From Deltaproteobacteria bacterium (GTDB lineage Bacteria; Desulfobacterota; DSM-4660; Desulfatiglandales; HGW-15): 61,154 nt of DNA. Position numbers and translations under genes: made by a program. The stretch spans positions 1 through 61,154 of the forward strand of contig JAFGFM010000203.1 in assembly GCA_016931115.1 (NCBI GenBank), in the 5' to 3' direction. Every line of letters begins with the position of its first letter. Positions within the stretch are counted from its first letter, which is position 1. This document shows positions 24,581 through 36,192 of the stretch, in pieces. The notes beneath the pieces are model-generated. The model was given only the letters and a program-made list of their open reading frames with translations. It was not told where the DNA came from and searched no databases.

Positions 24581-25525
24581 TCAAAATTTTTTAAAGATAT
24601 TAAGCAATTTTTCTCTAAAGGGAACCGGTTTTTCAGGTATCAACTTCCCATTAAGCCTGTTTTTTTCAATCGCCACTGCTATTGGGCCCACAAGAGAATT
24701 AAGCAGAAACTGGTCTTTTTTGCGAAACCCGTATGGCTTTATAGACTCGATATAAATGGCGCCAAGAAGCTCATTTCCGCTTATTATCGGGACACCCATT
24801 GCAGACTTTATTTCAAGGGTATCACCCTTTTCTATATATGACTGCGGCAGCTCAAAATCGGTGTTGGACATCCTTATGGTCTTTTTTTCATTTGCCACCC
24901 TTTTAAGGATCTCTTTCTTGTACCTTGAAGAGGTTTTTTCATGTGAATCAGCGACTATCTCTACCATTTTACCCTTTGCGTCCGCTGCCTGCACTAAAAA
25001 AACACTTGCATTATCTATCCTGGGCAGGGTCTCCAGCAACAGGTTGAGAAATAATGTGAAAAATGCATTTATATCCATCTGGGTTTTTAATAGCTCTGAA
25101 ACATTATAGACCAGTTCAAGCTCTTTTGCGGAGCGGCGCTCCTTTCTGGGTTCATTCTCTGATAAGATTTCACCTGAAATATGTTCGGGTGAAGGGGCAG
25201 GCTTAATTAATGACCCCCTTCCCCCGACATCAACAAGCTTCATTACAGTATTGCCTACAGATATAAGATCTCCCTCATTGATCTGGAACCCCTCACCGGG
25301 AGAGATGGGCTCTCCGTTCACCAGGGTACCATGTTTGCTGTTCAGGTCCTCAATAAAGAAGTCCCTGCCGATCCTGAATATCTTGAAGTGTTTGCGGGAG
25401 ACAGATATCTCCAGGATGGCAATATCATTCATCTTCGGGCTTCTGCCGCAGAAAAAAATCTCCTTTGAACCAAGGTCAAAGACCTGATCCTGAAGGGGAC
25501 CACTTATAACTAAGAGACTGGGCAT
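24581..25525 (-). CDS. FHA and GAF domain protein
   Basis: 314 residues. An N-terminal FHA domain binds phosphothreonine peptides: FFCGRSPKMND, ISVSRKHFKIF and DLNSKHGTLVNGEPI (about 20-90). A linker follows, then a GAF domain (about 135-300) with LYNV-like start LVYNVSELLKTQMDINAFF and MGVPIISGNELLGAIYIES. There is no output domain. It is likely an adaptor linking Ser/Thr kinase signalling to another partner, in a block with PilZ and TPR proteins. Confidence 0.85.
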   Translation of the reverse strand: MPSLLVISGPLQDQVFDLGSKEIFFCGRSPKMNDIAILEISVSRKHFKIFRIGRDFFIEDLNSKHGTLVNGEPISPGEGFQINEGDLISVGNTVMKLVDVGGRGSLIKPAPSPEHISGEILSENEPRKERRSAKELELVYNVSELLKTQMDINAFFTLFLNLLLETLPRIDNASVFLVQAADAKGKMVEIVADSHEKTSSRYKKEILKRVANEKKTIRMSNTDFELPQSYIEKGDTLEIKSAMGVPIISGNELLGAIYIESIKPYGFRKKDQFLLNSLVGPIAVAIEKNRLNGKLIPEKPVPFREKLLNIFKKF

Positions 25526-25603
25526 ATTGTTCTGACCTTATTGTTTTTGTATCGGATCTTCACCTATTATTAAATTCTAATTGCGGGAAACACAATAAAA
25601 AAA

Positions 25604-27019
25604 TTATGAGCATTTTTCCCTGAATTTTTTTACAGAGCTTATCTCTATATATGAGGCCCCATGCTCCACCCCGAAACTTCCTGCAAGAATGATCAGGAGG
25701 TCGTCATCATTAAAGGCTCTTTCATTAATAAGACCATAAATTTTTTTTCTTAAAGGCCGGGGTGAAGTAACATCCATAGGCGAATAGTCAGCAAAGACAC
25801 CAAAGGACAGGGAGAGGAGACGCACCACCCGTTTGTCATAAACCTGGGCGTATATGGGGTTATCACCCCTGTATGCGGCAAGCTCCCTTATAGTTTTTCC
25901 TGTCATTGAATCCGCAACAATGCATTTTGTATTAAGCCTGAGCGCCGCCTTTACAGCGGCCTTTGCCAGATATGCCGTGACCCTGTTTTCAAGGGAATAT
26001 GAGACATCAAAATAGCTGCTTTTCTTGCTTTCTACCTCAAGCGCTATCCTGGCCATGGTTTTTACTGCCTCTTCGGGGTATTTACCATTTGCGGTCTCCC
26101 CTGAAAGCATGAGTGCATCTGTATGATCCAGGCAGGCATTTGCCACATCTGATACCTCTGCCCTTGTAGGACGTGGTGAATCTATCATGGAGTTAAGCAT
26201 CTGGGTTGCCACAATAACCGGCTTTCGCCTCTCTATACAGGCCTTGATAATATCTTTCTGGATCAGGGGTATCTGCTCTGTTGGTATTTCAACTGCAAGG
26301 TCACCCCTTGCGATCATGATACCGTATGCATGATCAAGGATCTCATTCAGGTTTTGCACCCCCTGGGCATTCTCTATCTTGGCTATGATCTTTATTGGGG
26401 ATTTTTTTCTGTCCAGGATAGACTGGACAGCAATAACATCCTCTTTGTTCCTCACAAATGAGTGGGCAATAAAGTCAATATCATTGTCTGCTGCAAACTC
26501 AATAAACGCCTTATCCTTTTCAGAAAGGGCCGGAAGGGTTACATGCACAGATGGTATATTTATGCTTTTACGGGGATAAATGACCCCGTCATTTTCAACC
26601 CTGCAGTGCAGATACTCCTCATCCTTGTTAATAACAGTAAGGGCAATAAAACCATCGTCAATCAGGATTGCGCTGTTAACAGGCACATCCCTTACAAAAT
26701 ATTCATAGGAGACATGGATTATATCATCATGGGACGGCTTACCCGGTGCCCCTTTGATCCGAATTATATCCCCGCATTTTACCCTGAGTGGCGAATCACT
26801 CGCACATGTCCTGATTTCAGGGCCCTTTGTGTCAAGGAGAATGCCTATCCTGTCAGAGACCCTCCTCGTATCCGCTATCACCTTAAGGGCGTCATCATGG
26901 GTCATATGGGCAGTATTGAGCCTGACCACAGTCATGCCTGCCCTGTACAGCATCTCTATAAACGAAGGCGAACAGTTCAGATTTGATATGGTTGCAACGA
27001 TTTTAGTCTTCAAGGGCAT
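25604..27019 (-). CDS. pyk: Pyruvate kinase
   Basis: Converts phosphoenolpyruvate and ADP to pyruvate and ATP. The 471-residue protein has the family landmarks: KTKIVATISNLNCSP at the start, LLDTKGPEIRT, the catalytic Lys region IIAKIENAQGV, the Mg-binding MIARGDLAVEIP, ATQMLNSMIDSPRPTRAEVSDVANAC, and ALMLSGETANGKYPEEAV. The C-terminal alpha/beta allosteric domain is present. It stands between the FHA/GAF gene and a Nudix gene on the same strand. Confidence 0.95.
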   Translation of the reverse strand: MPLKTKIVATISNLNCSPSFIEMLYRAGMTVVRLNTAHMTHDDALKVIADTRRVSDRIGILLDTKGPEIRTCASDSPLRVKCGDIIRIKGAPGKPSHDDIIHVSYEYFVRDVPVNSAILIDDGFIALTVINKDEEYLHCRVENDGVIYPRKSINIPSVHVTLPALSEKDKAFIEFAADNDIDFIAHSFVRNKEDVIAVQSILDRKKSPIKIIAKIENAQGVQNLNEILDHAYGIMIARGDLAVEIPTEQIPLIQKDIIKACIERRKPVIVATQMLNSMIDSPRPTRAEVSDVANACLDHTDALMLSGETANGKYPEEAVKTMARIALEVESKKSSYFDVSYSLENRVTAYLAKAAVKAALRLNTKCIVADSMTGKTIRELAAYRGDNPIYAQVYDKRVVRLLSLSFGVFADYSPMDVTSPRPLRKKIYGLINERAFNDDDLLIILAGSFGVEHGASYIEISSVKKFREKCS

Positions 27020-27103
27020 GAGTATATCCTCTAAATTTTTTATAGCACTTACGGCTTTTCTCTTAATAGCATTTATTAATTCACCTTATAACCTCTGGGC
27101 GAT

Positions 27104-27529
27104 TCAAAAAGCCTGATCTGGGCATCTAACAGCTTTGCCATCACATAAAATTTCTATAATTTTCTGATCAGGTGGAGGAAACTGGTATAGAGTCAACTCC
27201 TCCGGATCAACCCATTGCATTTTCTGACCTTCAAGCGGTGCGGGGGTGCCACTTACAAGGGAGCATAAAAATGCATAAAGCTCCACTATTTTGGTCTCAT
27301 ATTCATGGGTTACCGTCAGAAGCAGCTCATAAGGGTTTATATCTATCCCGATCTCCTCCCTTATCTCCCTTTTAACACATTCCTCAAGGCCTTCACCAGC
27401 CTCTTTTTTACCGCCAGGGAATTCCCAAAGCCCCTCAAGGTGTCTGCCTCCCGGCCGTTCTGTAATAAGTATCTTCCCATCATGCCTTATTATTGCGGCA
27501 GTGACCACTATCTTTTTTTTATGTACCAT
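27104..27529 (-). CDS. mutT: Nudix hydrolase, MutT-like 8-oxo-dGTP diphosphatase
   Basis: 141 residues. The Nudix box is complete: GGKKEAGEGLEECVKREIREEIGID fits G-x5-E-x7-R-E-U-x-E-E-x-G-U. The start (KKIVVTAAIIRHDGKILITERPGGRHLEGLWEFPGGK) is that of the MutT/8-oxo-dGTP sanitising branch. The family also includes other pyrophosphohydrolases, so the symbol rests on similarity. Confidence 0.85.
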   Translation of the reverse strand: MVHKKKIVVTAAIIRHDGKILITERPGGRHLEGLWEFPGGKKEAGEGLEECVKREIREEIGIDINPYELLLTVTHEYETKIVELYAFLCSLVSGTPAPLEGQKMQWVDPEELTLYQFPPPDQKIIEILCDGKAVRCPDQAF

Positions 27530-27549
27530 GAGAGGGTTAAATCTCTTTA

Positions 27550-29376
27550 TCAGAGAGTCTCCATCCTCAACCTGAGATAGGCCTCCTCGGCCTCTTCATT
27601 ATCAGGTGAGAGATCAATGATCTTTTTATAGAGCTTAAGGGCATCAGCTGGCTTTCCCAGTTTTTCATAAAGTCTTGCAAGCTGTAAAAGGGTAGGTACA
27701 TCATTGGGCTTTGATTTGAGCAGCACCTCGATGTAGTTGGCCGCCTCCTTTTCTTTACCTGTATTAAGGCATGCGACCATGAGATATTTTGTTATATCCA
27801 CGTCACCGGGGTTCTTCTTAAGGCCTGTACTCATAACCTTGTACATTGTCTTAAAATCCTTTGCCCTGTTAAGGTATTCAAACACAAATGCATAATACTG
27901 TTTTTTACCAGGGTTTTTATCAAGTATCTTTGTTGCCTGTTCATAGGCTGATTTGTCATTCTTCTCTTTTTTATAGATATCAAAAAGAAATTCTCTTGCC
28001 TCTGTGTCACCCGGATTTGACTTGAGGTATTTAATAAAGTAATCCTTTGCTGTTTTCGGGTTTCCGGTCTCATACTCAAGTGTGCCCAGGTTAAAGAGGA
28101 CTGTCTTGTTTTCCGGCACAAGGGAGAGGATCTTTTTATAATGCTCCCTTAATGCCTTTTTGTTGCCCCTCTTTTCTTCAAGGTTTGCAAGCATGAGCCA
28201 TGCATCCGTATAATCCGGCCTGACCCTTGTTACCTCATTCAGGTATGACTCAGCCTTTTTATACTCCTTTTTAGCTATAAGCCCCTCTGCCATTTTTATC
28301 CGGCTCTCTATGTCATCCGGCTTTTTTTCCATTACGATGGAGAGATATTTATCGGCATTGGCCCTGTCGCCTGTAGCCTCATACAAACTGGCAAGGTTGT
28401 AATAGATATTCACATCCTCAGGGTCAAGTTCAAGTGCCTTTAAATAGGCATCAATGGCATTTTTTGTCTGCTTGCCTTCAGAATACATATAGCCAAGTTT
28501 CTTATATATAACCGCCCGGTCATTATCAGGTAACTTGTCAAGCAGGCTCCTGTACTCAGAAATGGCATTTTCTCTTTTGCCTGTGTTCTCGTAGAGTTCA
28601 GCCAGCCTTTTTCTTAAGCCTACGTCATCGGGGCTGAGCTTTATGAGCCTTACGAGCATATCGGCTATCTTTACATTGTTTTTTGCCGCCTCATACACCT
28701 TAAGGAGTTTCTGGAGATCCTCTGTCTCTGGCGAATCGCCTGCAACCTTTTCAATAAGGTCAACTGCCTTGCGCCATGCCTTTGATGCAATGTATTCATC
28801 AACTAGCATGTCCATGATCTTGCCGTCAGTAAAACCGGTATCTATTGCCTTTTCAAGTACCTCGATCTTTGTTTCCCTGTCGGTGGTGCCTTCCGCCCTT
28901 GCTACCCAGTCCTTTACATCCGGCTCAATAACAATCTTTATTATGCCTGCAACATCCTGATTACGCTTAACCTCAATGGTGACCTGATGACGTTTAAAAA
29001 TATCCTTATCATTAAGGAGCTTCTCAAGGGGCGTCTCCTCGTACAAAAGGCCATCAACATCAATATCTGCTGAGGTGAGGCTTATCCCCTGGTTGAAGAA
29101 TACATTTGTGGATATCTCACCTATTTTACAGATATCAGCAGGGTGAAAGCTGGCAGTCTCCCCCTGAAGGAGTTTAAGGGTCTCCATATTTTTTAGGATA
29201 ATAATATAATTGAGCCGGACTTCAGAGGGGTTAAAGCCCCTGTACAAATAGACCCCGCAGGCTAATAAGGCAATGATGATAATAATCAAAACCGGGCTGA
29301 TCCTGTTGCTCTCACCCGGTTTTTTTCTTATCTTTTTAACCTTTCTTTCAAGTCTTTCTCTGTTTGATAATGCCAC
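27550..29376 (-). CDS. Membrane-anchored TPR-repeat protein
   Basis: 608 residues. A cytoplasmic basic segment precedes one transmembrane helix (about 28-46, PVLIIIIIALLACGVYLYRG). The rest is a long series of about a dozen tetratricopeptide repeats, for example AIDAYLKALELDPEDVNIYYNLASLYEATGD. This is a scaffold topology, with the repeats in the periplasm if oriented conventionally. It lies between secF and mutT; a role in secretion or cell-envelope assembly is only a guess from position. Confidence 0.8.
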   Translation of the reverse strand: MALSNRERLERKVKKIRKKPGESNRISPVLIIIIIALLACGVYLYRGFNPSEVRLNYIIILKNMETLKLLQGETASFHPADICKIGEISTNVFFNQGISLTSADIDVDGLLYEETPLEKLLNDKDIFKRHQVTIEVKRNQDVAGIIKIVIEPDVKDWVARAEGTTDRETKIEVLEKAIDTGFTDGKIMDMLVDEYIASKAWRKAVDLIEKVAGDSPETEDLQKLLKVYEAAKNNVKIADMLVRLIKLSPDDVGLRKRLAELYENTGKRENAISEYRSLLDKLPDNDRAVIYKKLGYMYSEGKQTKNAIDAYLKALELDPEDVNIYYNLASLYEATGDRANADKYLSIVMEKKPDDIESRIKMAEGLIAKKEYKKAESYLNEVTRVRPDYTDAWLMLANLEEKRGNKKALREHYKKILSLVPENKTVLFNLGTLEYETGNPKTAKDYFIKYLKSNPGDTEAREFLFDIYKKEKNDKSAYEQATKILDKNPGKKQYYAFVFEYLNRAKDFKTMYKVMSTGLKKNPGDVDITKYLMVACLNTGKEKEAANYIEVLLKSKPNDVPTLLQLARLYEKLGKPADALKLYKKIIDLSPDNEEAEEAYLRLRMETL

Positions 29377-29398
29377 GGTACCAATCTTTTAAAAATTA

Positions 29399-30442
29399 TC
29401 ACTTCTTTTTTTCTGTCTTGCCTTCCCATGCTAGTATTATGGGGCTTGCAACAAATATGGATGAATATGTCCCGATCACAATACCTACCATCATCGCAAA
29501 TGCAAAATCATGTATAACCGCCCCGCCAAGCACATAAAGGGCAATAACAGCCACCAGGGTTGTTGCAGCTGTAAGGATCGTCCTGCTCAGGGTCTGGTTT
29601 ATGCTTGAATTCATAACCTCTCCCAGTTCGCGCTTCTTGAACCTGGCAATATTCTCACGTATCCTGTCAAACACAACAATCGTGTCATTCAGGGAATAAC
29701 CGATTATGGTGAGCAGGGCAGCGATAATACTGAGGGATATCTCCCTGTCTGTAAGGGCAAATACACCAACTGTTATGGTAACATCATGGACAAGTGCAAT
29801 TACCGCGCCCATGGCATACTTAAGTTTAAGCACCCACAGCAGGATGATTGTGGCAATAAGCACAATAATGGAGATCCAGACCATGCTGATCTTCATTTTG
29901 GAGGCGATAAGCACCACAAAGCCAAGCACTACTGCCATGGTTATGCTCTTTAACCACTTAAGCTCAAACCGCCCTGAAATATAAATTGAGATCAAAAGGA
30001 GGGAAAACAGGATGGCCATGCTTGCCTTATCCCTGAGGTCGCTGCCCACCTTTGGGCCGACCATCTCAAAGCTCCTCATCTCGATAGACTCGCCGAATTT
30101 GTCAGAGAGGAGCTTGATCACCTTATTCTCAAGCCCTTCACTCTCCATATCAGGTCTCTGCACCCTGATAAGGTACTCAAACAGATCCTTTTCACCAAAC
30201 TCCTGGATAATACTGTCCTCAAGGTTAACAGGTTTCAGTGCCTCCTTTATCTCTGCCGGGGTGTGCGCCTTTGCCATTTTTACCTGTATAAGGATACCAC
30301 CGGTAAAATCCACACCCAGGTTTGGGCCACCCCTGTAGATAAGCAGCAGTATGCTTATAACAATCAGTGCAAGTGAAAAGGCATATGCCTTTTTTCTATT
30401 TCCGATAAAGTTTATATTTATATCATCTTTAATAAATTGCAT
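29399..30442 (-). CDS. secF: Protein translocase subunit SecF
   Basis: 347 residues with six transmembrane segments and one large periplasmic loop after the first helix. Family motifs include GVDFTGGILIQVKM in the loop and IGYSLNDTIVVFDRIREN in the membrane domain. With SecD it forms the proton-driven complex that assists late stages of Sec export. It is encoded 36 nt after secD in the usual yajC-secD-secF order. Confidence 0.95.
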   Translation of the reverse strand: MQFIKDDININFIGNRKKAYAFSLALIVISILLLIYRGGPNLGVDFTGGILIQVKMAKAHTPAEIKEALKPVNLEDSIIQEFGEKDLFEYLIRVQRPDMESEGLENKVIKLLSDKFGESIEMRSFEMVGPKVGSDLRDKASMAILFSLLLISIYISGRFELKWLKSITMAVVLGFVVLIASKMKISMVWISIIVLIATIILLWVLKLKYAMGAVIALVHDVTITVGVFALTDREISLSIIAALLTIIGYSLNDTIVVFDRIRENIARFKKRELGEVMNSSINQTLSRTILTAATTLVAVIALYVLGGAVIHDFAFAMMVGIVIGTYSSIFVASPIILAWEGKTEKKK

Positions 30443-30478
30443 GAATCAGCTCCAATATTTTAGATTACGCATTGTTAC

Positions 30479-32080
30479 CTAGATACTTATCTTTTTCCAG
30501 TTCAGTTGTGTGTAAAGGTAGTCAAAAATAAACCTTGTTACAAACACCTGGGTTAACAGGGTTGCCACAATACCGATGCTCAAGGTCACTGCAAACCCCT
30601 TTACAGGGCCTGTGCCGAACTGGAACAGTACCAGGGCTACTATCAGTGTGGTTATGTTTGCATCAAGGATGGTGACAATGGCCTTGCTGAATCCTGCATC
30701 TATGGCGGTTCTTGGTGTCTTGCCCAATTTTATCTCTTCACGTATTCGTTCAAAGATCAGAACGTTTGCATCAACCGCCATGCCCAGTGTAAGTATTATA
30801 CCTGCAATACCGGGGAGCGTAAGCGTGGCCTTGAAAGAGGCAAGCCCTGCCATTACAAGAATAACCATAATCACAAGGGAGAGATCAGCTATAATGCCAG
30901 ATACCCCGTAATAGATGGCCATAAATATAAGTATTGCAATAGCGCCAACTATCATGGAGAGGAACCCCTTGTTTATGGAGTCCTTGCCTAGTGATGGGCC
31001 TACTGTCCTCTCCTCAAGGAACTTTACCGGTGCAGGAAGCGAACCTGCCCTTAATGCGATTGCAAGATCCTTTGCATCATCCATTGAAAACCTTCCGGTA
31101 ATCTGGGCATTGCCGCCGGATATCTTTTCATTGATATTGGGGGCAGAATAGACATTGCCGTCAAGGACAATGGCGAGCTGCTTATTAACATTCTCCCCTG
31201 TTATCCTTTCAAAGATCCTTGCGCCCTGATTATTGAATGAGAGGGAGACATAGGGGGAGCCATCCTGTGGGTCCAGGGTTACCCTGGCGTCAGTGATATA
31301 TTTTCCGGTAAGTTCAACGCGTTTTTTAAGCAGATAGGGTGTCCTGGTTACATTTCCTGATATCTTGTCACGATCGACCTCGTAAACCACCTCCCTGCCG
31401 GGTGGCACATTACCCTTAAGCGCCTCATCAATGCTGTTTTCTGTATCAACCAGTTTGAATTCCAGCTCTGCAACCTTTTTCATGAGATCCTTGGCCCTGT
31501 CAGGGTCTGATACACCGGGGAGCTGTATCTGTATCCTGTGGTTCTGGAGGAGCCTTATATCCGCTTCAGCCACACCGTATTCATCGATCCTGTTTTCTAT
31601 TGTCTCACGTGCCTGCTCAGTGGCGAGCTTCATGGCCTCATCCCTGGCCTCCGGCTTTAGGAGCAGCGTGTATCTTGCCCCATTTTCAACAGAACCGCCA
31701 TCTTTTATATCATACTCCCTGTAGCGGGCGGAGATCATATCTTTAAAGGTGCCCTTATCCTCTTCCCTCATGAGGGTAACATTAATGCCGGTTATCCCTT
31801 CACGTTTCAGATCAAGGTATCTTATCTTCTCTTTTCTTAATTCATCCTTGATATCATCCACTGCCCTTTCAAGGTCGTTTTCCACCGCCTTCTCAGCCTC
31901 TACCTCAAGGATAAGGTGCATACCCCCCTGCAGGTCAAGCCCAAGGTGTATCTTATCCTGAGGCAGCGCCCCTGACCACCACTGGGGCATGCCACCTGGC
32001 ATGGATGGAACAAGGTATATGAGCGCAATAACAATAAAGATCGCGATTATTATGCCGCGCCAGCGCAAGTTCTTTGACAC
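30479..32080 (-). CDS. secD: Protein translocase subunit SecD
   Basis: 533 residues. An N-terminal membrane helix is followed by GLDLQGGMHLILEVE, a large periplasmic domain and five further helices, with GMAVDANVLIFERIREEI in the conserved membrane core. It acts with SecF and YajC at the SecYEG translocon. The gene lies 21 nt after yajC, consistent with an operon. Confidence 0.95.
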   Translation of the reverse strand: MSKNLRWRGIIIAIFIVIALIYLVPSMPGGMPQWWSGALPQDKIHLGLDLQGGMHLILEVEAEKAVENDLERAVDDIKDELRKEKIRYLDLKREGITGINVTLMREEDKGTFKDMISARYREYDIKDGGSVENGARYTLLLKPEARDEAMKLATEQARETIENRIDEYGVAEADIRLLQNHRIQIQLPGVSDPDRAKDLMKKVAELEFKLVDTENSIDEALKGNVPPGREVVYEVDRDKISGNVTRTPYLLKKRVELTGKYITDARVTLDPQDGSPYVSLSFNNQGARIFERITGENVNKQLAIVLDGNVYSAPNINEKISGGNAQITGRFSMDDAKDLAIALRAGSLPAPVKFLEERTVGPSLGKDSINKGFLSMIVGAIAILIFMAIYYGVSGIIADLSLVIMVILVMAGLASFKATLTLPGIAGIILTLGMAVDANVLIFERIREEIKLGKTPRTAIDAGFSKAIVTILDANITTLIVALVLFQFGTGPVKGFAVTLSIGIVATLLTQVFVTRFIFDYLYTQLNWKKISI

Positions 32081-32101
32081 GATTTATCTCCCCCTTTTTA
32101 T

Positions 32102-32416
32102 TTAGTTAATCTTGCCTGCGACCGAACCCCTTGATATCTTTACCCTTACCTTTGGGGCGATCTCCATTATTATTGCATCATCGGTAAGGCCGGTAATCTC
32201 ACCATGAAGCCCTCCTGAGCTTATTATCTTGTCTCCCTTTTTCAGGGCTGTAAGCATTGTACGATGCTCCTTTGCCTTTTTCTGCTGCGGCCTCATAAGC
32301 AGGAAATAGAAGATAATTATCAATGCTATAAAGGGCAGAAAGCCCATCAGGCCTCCACCCTGTGCCTGTGTCCCTGCCTGTCCACCCGCCCCCATGGCGT
32401 ATGCTACATCTATCAT
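32102..32416 (-). CDS. yajC: Sec translocase accessory protein YajC
   Basis: 104 residues with one transmembrane helix (FLPFIALIIIFYFLLMRPQQKKAKEH), then a small cytoplasmic domain with LKKGDKIISSGGLHGEITGL. It accompanies SecDF in the inner membrane. Order and spacing between tgt and secD match many proteobacteria. Confidence 0.93.
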   Translation of the reverse strand: MIDVAYAMGAGGQAGTQAQGGGLMGFLPFIALIIIFYFLLMRPQQKKAKEHRTMLTALKKGDKIISSGGLHGEITGLTDDAIIMEIAPKVRVKISRGSVAGKIN

Positions 32417-32446
32417 TATAATCCCTCCAATGTTTTATTTTTCAGT

Positions 32447-34617
<2,171 letters not shown>

Positions 34618-35038
34618 AATATTACACCACGGAGTACACGGAGAACACGGAGAAAAGCTTCTTTTAAGTTGTTAATAAATAATTTTTATTTTTCTTCGCG
34701 CCCTTTGCGTCTTTGCGGTTTAATTTTAGTCTGTCACTTCAACCATACAAGAGCACGGAGGACACGGAGAAGATTAAAAGCTTTTACTCCGTGCTCTCCG
34801 TGTTCTCCGTGGTTTATTATCTTCTATTACTCCTATTGATGATTATTCTATCAAACGAATAACAGGAGGGGTAACTTATATAAATTATTTAATAAAGTCA
34901 AAGGCTTTATTGGCAGATGAGGTGTGCCGGGAACCTGCAGGCCAAACATCCATGATCCAAGTGAATCGCATATAATCCTTGATATACAACCTCATATCAT
35001 ATATCTAATAATCCTTTAAAAAAAATTACAGGGTTGGA
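34618..35038. repeat. Intergenic region with CACGGAG-type repeats between queA and alr
   Basis: A 421-nt gap separating divergent genes. It holds repeated 9-bp-phased CACGGAG/CTCCGTG words: three in about 34626-34652, two in 34754-34769, and three in reverse orientation at 34786-34812, so that the last two blocks form an inverted repeat. A different repeat-like string (CGCGCCCTTTGCGTCTTTGCGG) lies at about 34698-34719. These words recur at about 48690-48785. The remaining AT-rich part (34830-35038) should contain the alr promoter, but I see no convincing hexamers. Confidence 0.7.
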
Positions 35039-36157
35039 ATGCTGATATCACCTAATAAACTGACTATAGACCTTGGGGCCATTGTACATAACCTTGGAGA
35101 GATAAGGGGCTGCATAGGGCCTAGCATAAGAATCATGGGGATTGTAAAATCCGATGCCTATGGTCACGGTATGGTGCCTGTCTCAAAAACCCTTGAAAAA
35201 AGTGGGGTTTACTCGCTTGGTGTCTCATTTATGAGTGAGGCCTTGAGGCTCAGGGAAGAGGGCATAAGGATACCTGTAATCATCCTCTGCGGAATAGATA
35301 AAGAGGCGGAGGCCTTTGCTGCTGTTGATAATGGGCTTACGCCTGTTATATATGACCTGGATTCGGCTGAAATACTTGAAAGGGTGGCCTCCATCCGGTG
35401 TAAAAGGCTTAAGGTACATGTAAAGATAGATACCGGTATGGGACGGCTTGGAATAGATTGTGACCATGCCCTATCCTTTATAAAAAGGGTTGCAGGTTTT
35501 AAATCCCTTGAGATAGAGGCGCTCATGTCGCACCTCTCCTCCGCAGATGAAGAAGATACAGCCTTTACAAAAGGGCAGATAGAGAGATTCAATGCAGTGG
35601 TTAACGAGGCAAAAAAAATGGGGCTTGATCTCAGGCTAAACCACCTGGCAAACAGCGCAGGGATTATCGCCCATAAGGGTTCCCATTTTGACATGGTGCG
35701 GCCAGGCATCATGCTCTATGGAGGCCTGCCATCCCCTGATTTTAAAACAGGGTTAGACCTCAGGCCAGTAATGGGTTTAAAATGCCACATACTGCAGATA
35801 AGGGAGTTTAATGATAATACCCCGGTGAGTTACGGCAGGAGATATTATACAGAGGGTAATAGAAAGATTGCTATTGTATCGGCAGGCTATGCAGACGGCA
35901 TACCAAGGGCCATCTCCAACAGAGGCAGGGTAATTATTGGTGGTGAATTTGCACCCATAAGAGGTAATGTTTGCATGAACATGCTTGCCTGCGATATAAC
36001 AGGGATTAATGGTGTTAAGGCAGGGGATGAATGCACTGTCATAGGTACAGATGGCAAAAAAACCATAACCGGTGATGAGATAGCAGGGCTATGCCGCACC
36101 ATTTCATATGAGGTATATTTATCTTTTGGCAAAGGCCTTGAAAGGGAATATATCTAA
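35039..36157 (+). CDS. alr: Alanine racemase
   Basis: A PLP enzyme making D-alanine for peptidoglycan. 372 residues. The PLP-binding lysine is in GIVKSDAYGHG near the N-terminus, and a central KVHIDTGMGRLG-like stretch (VHVKIDTGMGRLG) is present. The catalytic tyrosine region is SYGRRYYTEGNRKIAIVSAGYADGIPR, followed by NVCMNMLACDITG. It opens a plus-strand run and is followed by argS after 35 nt. Confidence 0.95.
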   Translation: MLISPNKLTIDLGAIVHNLGEIRGCIGPSIRIMGIVKSDAYGHGMVPVSKTLEKSGVYSLGVSFMSEALRLREEGIRIPVIILCGIDKEAEAFAAVDNGLTPVIYDLDSAEILERVASIRCKRLKVHVKIDTGMGRLGIDCDHALSFIKRVAGFKSLEIEALMSHLSSADEEDTAFTKGQIERFNAVVNEAKKMGLDLRLNHLANSAGIIAHKGSHFDMVRPGIMLYGGLPSPDFKTGLDLRPVMGLKCHILQIREFNDNTPVSYGRRYYTEGNRKIAIVSAGYADGIPRAISNRGRVIIGGEFAPIRGNVCMNMLACDITGINGVKAGDECTVIGTDGKKTITGDEIAGLCRTISYEVYLSFGKGLEREYI

Positions 36158-36192
36158 GAATCAGATGTAAAAGGAGTTGGTAAAAAAAGAAT

